Below, one piece after another: positions 56,601 through 64,000 of a DNA stretch of 64,000 bases. This stretch comes from Clavulina sp. PMI_390 (Eukaryota; Basidiomycota; Agaricomycetes; Cantharellales; Hydnaceae): positions 289,356 through 353,355 of the forward strand of contig WIDE01000013.1 of the NCBI GenBank assembly GCA_015039315.1, given 5' to 3'. The notes under the pieces were generated by a model, which worked only from the letters and a program-made list of their open reading frames with translations, was not told the DNA's origin and made no database searches. Positions within the stretch are counted from its first letter, which is position 1. Every line of letters begins with the position of its first letter. The translations under genes and the position numbers were made by a program.

Positions 56601-57711
56601 GACTTTCACGACTCTAACAGCAGTCTTCAAATGCCGCATCGCACCAGATGGCTTCCTGGTATGAGAAGGTTTGTCATCACGAACTGGCGAGGTCGGAGAG
56701 GAACAGCCGCTCTGTGAGGCTCGATTCTGCCCTGGAAGATTAACGTTATTACCGTTCCAGAAGCAATTGGCGCATTCTTCTTTTTCGGGACTCTGTTCAC
56801 ACTACAATTGCAGTTATTGTAAATATCAACCGAGACGATGAGACAAATGCGAACTTACGCGATACGCCATCTTCATTAATCTCTTACAGCCATCGCACTG
56901 CCAGACTCCATTCTCGACTACTTCATAGCAATGAAATGCGTCACTGGGGGCGGCTGGATTTTCCGTTCCACAGGAGCTGTCTCCTACAAAGCAACGAGCA
57001 CATTCTCCGTAGCGGGGACACTGTTTGCACTGTTCAGAACAATGATAAGCGCGCACTGCATTGCTGGTCCATTGATGTGGTTCCTCGTACGCGAAATGAT
57101 GTCTTCACCAATCCTCCGCATTTTTCACATTGCCACCCTCGGTTCTCAATGATGTCAAATTTATGAAAACGCTCGTGAGATGATTCGCGACTTGGGCTGC
57201 CCACACCCGCGGGATCACTGCCGTGGAAACACTGATAGCATTCGCCATGATCGGGGCACTGCAAGCACTGTTTGTACGGGCTGAACATCAAAGCGTTGCA
57301 AATTAGAGGGGACAGTGACGCACCCGATAGGCCACCTTGATAATTCCGGAGCAAACGTTACACTGCCAAAGGCCCTCCTCGACGAGTTCCGCAATCTCAT
57401 AACGGTGAAGGGATTGATGAGTTGGGACAGCAGTAGATTCATTGGAGTTGGAAGCGCTGCTACGGAAACAGTAATCGCATTCTCCGTAAGCTGGACACTC
57501 CTTGCACTAGTTTGATGTCGATGAGTCGATAATTGAACAGTACAACGACGTATTATCATAGGTATCTTACCCGATATACAGCCTTGAGTGCACATTTGCA
57601 GACGTTACAGGTCCAAAACACCCCTTCAGCGAGTTCAAATCCATGAAAAGGCGTGTGATCAAGGTCTGGCACAGGATCAGAAGGTGTTGTACTCGAGCTA
57701 CTATGGCTAGA
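56553..57711 (-). CDS. tandem ZZ-type zinc-finger array protein, 5' end not found
   Basis: Five exons, each a multiple of three and joined in phase 0: 57711-57571, 57506-57324, 57267-57091, 57029-56859 and 56801-56553. Splicing produces ZZ-like fingers C-x2-C ... YR|C-x2-C-P-x-[YH]-G-E-C-x2-C-F. Finger 1 is WTCNVCKCALKAVYR + CKECPAYGECDYCF. Finger 2 is WQCNVCSGIIKVAYR + CLQCPDHGECYQCF. Finger 3 is WQCEKCGGLVKTSFR + CKQCPRYGECARCF. Finger 4 is WQCDGCKRLMKMAYR + CEQSPEKEECANCF, with one Cys changed to Ser. Each finger is preceded by a variant of FH-[FY]-E-[IL]-x-E. An intron cuts every finger at the same place. ZZ domains bind histone tails, N-degrons or SUMO in known proteins; the role here is unknown. 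The last unit is decaying and the start codon was not found. Confidence 0.65.
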
Positions 57712-60679
57712 CTGTAAAATATGTGTTCATATTGCAAAATCAAAGGCAGTGTTACGGGCTGAATATGGAGCTGCAATTAGACGGAAAACAATGTAGCCCT
57801 ACCATAACGAGTTGGACAGAGAAGTCGGGGGGGCTGACTGCGGGTCAAAGACTCTCTTCTCACCCTTCTAAGACTAATCACAGACCAATGTTGGGGATTG
57901 ACGCTCGGCTGAGGCTCAAGCTGCCGCGGCCACTCTACTCGGTTGACTGGTGCCTGACCTCCCCACAGCAATGCATATCACCTTAGATAGTTCCTCAATC
58001 GAGCTTTCCGTGTCGTCGAGTCAAGATTTTCAGGAACGTCATATAATGTAGACGGGTCTTTGGATATGACTTAAGAACCGCCATAAATGGGAACGGAGCC
58101 AACCAGTGACATGGAGTTTCGATGCCATAGCCAATTATATCCGATATACTGTCGGAAGCTGTTATGTAGGATCTCTCGATAGGTCGGGAATAGTGAATAT
58201 ACAAGTCCCGCCGACGGCTTACCCGAACAAGAGCCTGTCAGTGCTTCGCCGCGAGGCCGCGGAACAACCAGTGGCACTAGCACCAAGGGAACTTTTTGAA
58301 GAAGTACCTGGCGAATCACAGAAGTACCCTCGAATGAGCGGGTGACCGAGAATAGTTCTCTATTACTAGGAAAGCACAAAGGCATATAAAACGAGGCCTC
58401 GGCGGTGAATCCAGTTGATTATTCGAGCATGCTAATCAGGAGTTCCATATTCCCGATCTAATACCGCCGTCGATAGATGAAAGCCAAGATCCAGATTAGA
58501 AGAGTCAATCCATGAGCATATCGTCAGTGCCTGCCAGTTCCACTGCTTGTTTGTGATGTCAACAAATGACGCATCGCGAGTCAACCCCAAAAATGCCTCA
58601 AAGAAATCATTATCTGGACTACGTATTCTCATATACGAAGATACCGAAATTCGTGGCACAATATGCTACTGACTGCCATGTTCTCCTCGCTACCTAGACC
58701 GTCAGGTACTGCTATCAGAACATGAAAGCGGAGTACTGTTCTTCTCCGCTTGATAACTCTGATAGGACCAGTATTCTTGACCACGTTATGGATTTATTAG
58801 GACTTGAATCGAGCAGATAGTTCTCCTCACTAGGGACATCGCTCGTGAGAGCATGCTTTCTAGTATGTTTCATGTCTTCATTGAGTGTTCGTGAAGGGGT
58901 GCCACACCGTATCACCGAAGCCATCACCCTTAAGTATTCAACTAGAGATCTGGGCAGGTCGGACTCATCCTCGGACGGACCGGGGAGACTACTATGGATA
59001 CGGGTCGGCCGGAGCTAATCCGAACCACCCGTCAGCCGAACCGCTCGAAGCCCCAGGGTGCATGTGGACCGTTTTGAGACTTCTAGCGAGTCATATTATC
59101 GTAATTGTCATGGCGGAGTATCTGAATCATGGGATTTATGGAATCCCATATTGAACTACTTTCAACAACCCATGGGTGTCATCACTCTTGGCACCTTGTG
59201 GGCAATAGAAGCAGCGCTATAGACCCTGCGGACGTTGCAGGGTGGGTCCTAAGCGATCGTTGACGTATTGACTGAGGAGGAAGCTTCGTGCGAGACACTA
59301 TTCAACGGGGATATGCATGCATGGTGACTGCCTTGGCCATGCTTGCCTGTGGCTATTCGATATTTACCTCACTCGGTTTTTCAACCACTTAATCATGGGA
59401 GCTTGTCCACCGCCGCGATCATTTGCACCTGTCTAGAACATTCCTTGGAGCCAAAACAGTCATCCGAGTTTCCTATTTCTGTCGGCGAAGCTTCGCGACT
59501 CTCGCAACCATATGTAACCATTGAAGGATTCGCCCCAGATACCCTTTCCTCCCTCGAAATCCAATAAACGGGGCCTTTGGGGCGGGAGACCCTACTCCAG
59601 TACTCACGCATGCGGACATCGTAAGGGTCGCGACAGTGACGTTGATATCAAGGAACAACGAGCAAGAGAGCGACCGGGGTGAGACCGTTGGGAGAAGAGT
59701 TTTGCCTCGGTTTTTTAGACTCGACTTCCCTTCCTTGAGACCACCTGAGAGCCTTGCTTCCCTGTAACTCATGCATCATCGCGCTAATTGCGGTTCAGGG
59801 TCAGCAGCTGGCTTCGATCGACTCCGGCTCTATCCCCGGTTGCGAGGCCTAGGGTCCTGATCAAGCCGCCCCGCCCTTTTCGCGGACCCACATGCAAGAT
59901 ACCCCGCAGAATTCGTTGGAATTTGGAAGCTCCACAAAACGAAATCCCGCCGGCCCATGGAATTTTCTACACTCCTGAATCGGTGGAGCAGCTCGGCCGT
60001 ATGACTTGGTAACGGTATAGGGGCGTTCCATCAAGATAGGGATGGAGATAAAGCGTGGGCGTGGGGGCAGGGGGCGGGCCAGGGTGACGCCGTACACGCT
60101 CATCAACGCTGTGGAGCGAAGACCGGGGCGGGCAAGCTTTGATGTTGACTCACGCGGTGCCGGCTGATGGTGGTGAGGCAGCGAGGTGATGAAGGAAAAC
60201 GGGGAAAACTCAGAGCACGGCGAGCACACAACTATGGAATCAGGGCCATCGGCCACCCATCGTGATTGCAAAAAAAAAGATGTTCCGAAAACAAATCAGC
60301 GATGAAGCTCAGGGTCAACACACTTCGCTCCATATGGGTTTTCGCTTAGAATTTCGGGCCAAGGGACTCGAAGTGGGTGGCAAACAGGAAGCAAGACTTG
60401 AATTATTAGATGGAGATGCTAAGACAATATTCCGTCGAAGCTAGATCAACACGAGCAGTAGCATGCAGAGGATTCAAATAAATAGCAGGAATAATAAAGA
60501 GCGAACTAGCGCGGAGAAGGGTGAGGTGAATGAGGGAAGTGAGCGGTGAGCAGAGACACCAGAATGAAGCATTAAACGGAAGAGTGAATGGAAAGTTTGC
60601 CAGTATGAGGCGAGATTCGAAACAAAGTCCAAGAAAATGGCCACATAGGACAAGCAAGGCCAGTGGCTGCAACGAGCTT
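57712..60679. other. 3-kb gene-poor stretch
   Basis: Only short ORFs without recognisable families. The first 100 bp may hold an upstream exon of the ZZ gene (a 15-nt candidate, LHIQP, between AATTGCAG and GTAACA near 57757-57771). A purine/GC-rich block at 60030-60160 is unexplained. No rRNA, tRNA or LTR ends were found. Confidence 0.4.
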
Positions 60680-63600
60680 TCACCGGAAATCAATGAAGCT
60701 GCTGACAGACCCACTCGCGCCTCCCGTCATCAAACCTCCGCCATGTCTGCGAGGGTTGGCAGTCGGAGCAGGCCCGGCGCTGCCGCTATTGCTGTTGCAG
60801 TTGAGCATCGATTTGTCCTTCTTCTTCAGCATCTTGTCCTTCTTCTCAGACCGGCTGCGGTCCTTCTCCTTCTCCTTGCCCTTCTCGCGCTCCTCCATTG
60901 ACGGTCTCCCGCCTCGCCAACGTTTCCCATCGGGAACATGCGAGTTCTCCTCGTCCGAATCGATGAAGCTAACAAGCCCAGTGGACGCAGAGTCGAAGCT
61001 CGTCGTGCTCATCGTGATCGGGGCAGGGGTCGATGGGAGAATGTGTCGCGAGTTGCTGGCGCTCGTAAGGAAGCTATAGCTAGACCCAGCAGAGGAACGC
61101 GAGACAGAGTGTTGCGAGTGCTGTGGAAGCATAGGGAGAGCTCCGGATGGTGGTGGAGGGAGGTGCAAAGATGATGTGGACAGAGAAGGACCGAGATACG
61201 GTGAGGGCGAAGGTGACGGGAATGGCAGAGCATACATTGGGGATGGCGAGAGGTAAGGGCGAGGCGAAGGGTGGGGGTGGAGGTGTGAGTGAAACGACGG
61301 TCTGGGTGAGGGCTGGGGTTGGAGGAAAGGATGCAGCAATCCTGAACTCGCGGGCCCTGCTTCGTCCTCATCAGAGGGCGACGACACGATGGACTCAGAG
61401 GCGAGGATTTCAAGGCTGGTTTTGCCCGTGATCTCAGACTCCTCGTCAGCGTCTGCTGCGTCGAGGAGGAGCTCCAACGAAGGCAAAGCACGCGTATGTT
61501 TGAAGGCTGCCTTTGGCTCGTCTGCTCTCGTCTCCCTCTTCCCCTTCTTATCTTTACGACGACTGGAAAGAGGTTCCACGGGAGTCATAGAAAACTTGGA
61601 CGACGAGGGGGAGTTTAGCCCGCTGGCACCACGCGTCCCACCGCTCTTCGAAGACGAGTCGTCAAAGAAGGTCGACATGGGTTCGCCTTCGCCGTCTGAC
61701 AAAGGGAGGAAGCTCTCTTCCGTTGCGGCTCGCACCCTTGCCTCCGCAGCATTGTACCTCCCTCGCTGCCTCGCGTTCAAATGGGGCGGAGCGAACTGGA
61801 AGCCCTCAGTAAACGCACGGCCTTCGAGCTGTGCCAGAGCATCTGAGCGCTTGGTACGCCGATACGTTGACGAGGCGATTGTGGATGCGCGGCGTTGATT
61901 GGCTTTGATGGTGTGAGCAGTGCTCGTTGTCATCACAGAGTGGCGAGCGTTGTTTGGAGGCATCTGATTACGGAAGCGATGTGTGGGCGTGGAGGACGAC
62001 GCCTCCTGTTCTGCGGCGTCCGTGGGGGGATTAGGGAGTGAAATAGACGAAGGAGACATGAGCGCTTCTCGACCCAATAATGAGAAGGACATTGACTCGG
62101 TATCATCAACATCAAAGCCACTTAGGTCCACGCCAAATACGTTTTGCTGAGGCCCAGGGGTAGGGATCGCATTCAGACCGCGGATATCAGCCACACCAAT
62201 AGAGAATGAAGCGAGCATTGCTTTCGAGGCGGCAGGGGCAGGAGCTTGCAGTTGATTCGAGCGGGGGAGAGAAGAGGAGGAAGAAGATGAGGATGAGAAG
62301 GACGCGGAAGATGATGCGGTACGAGACCCATTGAGCCCAAGTGCGCGAGCTTTCACCTCTTCTGCAGCAGAGAGCTTGGAGCTTGATCTCGCCATTGAGG
62401 CACTGAGACCCGTTGCTGGTACTGGCGGCACGGGTGGTGGCTGCACCTCCAGCTTGACTGGGAGTGGCGGCGGAACCTGTTCATGAAGGGGCATATTCGG
62501 GACCCGATGTCCACCACTCGACCGGCTCTTCACACTGGCTTCCCTGCTCTTGCCCGAGCGCGCGCGTGTTTCCTTGCCGCTAGTTTCCTCGTCCAGCTCG
62601 AGCACACTCGCCAAGCTCCCACGCACGCTCATTGGGAATGCGGATGCAGCTCCATCGTCCATCCCAGACTCCTCGTTGCGCGCACCATTCATACCGATTC
62701 CAACCTCAAACAGTCCCATTCGGAAGGCATCTTCCAATGAGAAGTCCAACCCGCCAAAGCCACCTATCGCAATAGATGAGGATGACGCGTCAGCAGCTTC
62801 TGGGTCAGAGTCATCAAAGCCGCTAAGCCGGATGCCTTGCAGCTCCTCAGCCATCTCGAGCGCAGACCTAGATGTGCTGCGGCTGGCCATAGGGGAGGAT
62901 GAGGGGGAGATTGGCGAAGTGGGGAATGAGGTTTGGTGATGTAGGCTCGAGAGAGGTGGAAGGTGCTCGCTCAGCTCGTCAAAAGTCACTGTTGATGTGG
63001 ACGACGTGCTCTCAAGCATGGACTGAAGCGACTGTACGCTTCTGAGGGAGTGGGCAGAAGAGGATGGGGATACTGGCGATGAAATACCGGTATTATTAGG
63101 ATTATTGTGAAAGTCCGGGGCTGACTGTATGGGTGGGATGATGGGTCTAGAGGATACTCCGGGTTTTGATGATGACGGGTGGCTGTTACTGGAAGTTGAT
63201 GAGGAAGCGAGAGACGGGGTGAAAGACCGAGGAGGGATGCTGGCTTGGTCAGATGAAGGTTGTGTGGGAGATGACACGAGGGAAAGGGCAGATAAGCGAA
63301 AATCGTTTGTTTGAATCGGCGGGAGCGTCCACGGTGAGGATGAGCGCGTTCTAGAGACTGGGGATCCATTTCCGTCCTCATTTGCTGGCGAAACGTTAGG
63401 AGATGGGTGGGGGGCGAAAAAAGGAGAAAAATCAGGTTGTCAGCACATACAATCAGGGGAGGCATGTTGAGGCAGCATGGCCTTGTCGGCAAAATGACCA
63501 GGTGGCAAATCGCGGTGGCATGGGGTAGGCTACGAAATAGAAGGAGAAAAGGAACTCACAATTTGTAGAGGACATCTCCGTCGTTGTTAGGTAGTTTGCG

Positions 63601-64000
63601 GCTGAGGGTGCCTTCCCCTTGCTCTGGGCAGTTGTACTCAATGGAGACAGGAGATACGATTGAGTCGCGTTGAACAGTACGGTATTGGAGGACGATCCAC
63701 TTGATGACTCAGTTGGTACGAAAGAGATATGAGGATCCTTTCTGCTCGTCGCTGGTTGCGGGTTGCGTCCACGTTGTACACGAGAAGATGATGCGCCAGG
63801 GGATGAAGTCGGTAGGGTGGGTAAATGACTAGAAGGAGCAGGTTTCGCAGAGGGCAAGGATCGTCTCCGTACAAGGAAGGCTTGAGAGGACGGAAGCATG
63901 GGTACTGGAGGAGGTGCAGAAGGCTCCGTGCTGGACGCAACATGTGTGCGTCGGGATGAATAAGAGCGTGGATGAATGGCATCCTCAAATTCGTCCGAAG
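60680..64000 (-). CDS. Ser/Pro-rich disordered protein, 5' part beyond window
   Basis: A long exon (60680 to about 63388) joins upstream across an intron (acceptor CGTTTCGCCAG, donor GTGAGT at about 63563) to an exon that is open to the window edge. Over 1,000 residues are visible, almost all low complexity: Ser, Pro and His-rich runs, SSSSSSSSS near 62280, and a Lys/Glu-rich basic block EEREKGKEKEKDRSRSEKKD near the C-terminus. Short conserved-looking islands are ELQGIRLSGFDDSDPE, GGLDFSLEDAFRMGLFEVG, SRHILPSTPAPITMSTTSFD and the repeated SFID motif (LVSFIDSDEEN and VSSFIDFR at the very end). I recognise no domain. Such proteins in Agaricomycetes are often regulatory, but that is not shown here. 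Confidence 0.75.

Noticed and set aside
59473..59772. 99-codon minus-strand ORF MSYREARLSGGLKEG...
   Set aside because: Looks somewhat protein-like, but has no recognisable family, no promoter or splice context, and lies in a gene-poor stretch.
59861..60271. 136-codon minus-strand ORF
   Set aside because: GC-rich low-complexity region; no domain and overlapping ORFs on both strands.
1..64000. CRISPR arrays, riboswitches, bacterial operons
   Set aside because: No spaced direct repeats of CRISPR type; the window is eukaryotic with spliced genes.

Overview
The window is nuclear DNA of a filamentous fungus, most probably a basidiomycete of the Agaricomycetes. The evidence is dense spliced genes on both strands, introns mostly 50-70 nt long with GT-AG ends and CTRAC-like branch points, and a set of typical fungal housekeeping genes: MET5-type sulfite reductase, squalene synthase ERG9, BUD6, TMA16, VMA12 and a peroxisomal ABCD transporter. 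I cannot fix the genus from the sequence alone; Cantharellales or Ceratobasidiaceae is only a guess.

From 1 to about 45 kb the layout is core and compact. In order it holds an F-box protein (partial), alanine-glyoxylate aminotransferase, VMA12, sulfite reductase beta subunit, tRNA-Ile, UBC6, thymidylate kinase, a tRNA-like relic, OHCU decarboxylase, LSM6, an ABCD transporter, a second identical tRNA-Ile, TMA16, BUD6, eIF3g, an RCC2-like protein with a PHD finger, squalene synthase, an FBXO9-like F-box protein, a disordered unknown protein, a Cdc4/FBXW7-like F-box WD40 protein and an unknown protein with four copies of a 17-residue repeat. Three gene pairs are divergent with only 108-176 bp between start codons, and several pairs converge tail to tail. 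The genes serve unrelated pathways (ubiquitin, sulfur, glyoxylate, sterol, RNA decay, translation), so no operon-like logic is expected.

From 45 to 60 kb the sequence changes: long spacers, a tRNA-Arg with a detached T-arm relic, a solo LTR with a perfect 5-bp target duplication, a decaying array of ZZ-type zinc fingers, and one very large gene (48366-55139, ten exons, 2,082 residues by my reconstruction). That protein has SUMO-interaction-like motifs, a divergent USP-type deubiquitinase domain and a GIY-YIG-nuclease-like segment in one polypeptide. I regard it as the most interesting locus. The last 3.3 kb hold the 3' part of a Ser/Pro-rich disordered protein that runs off the window.

A recurring theme is splicing at the extremes. 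Four microexons (4, 5, 11 and 14 nt) and three GC-AG introns are each needed to keep frame or to restore a family-conserved protein sequence. A 70-bp tandem duplication in the FBXO9-like gene breaks the frame, yet may have created a new 55-nt intron that repairs it. CDS coordinates below span introns.
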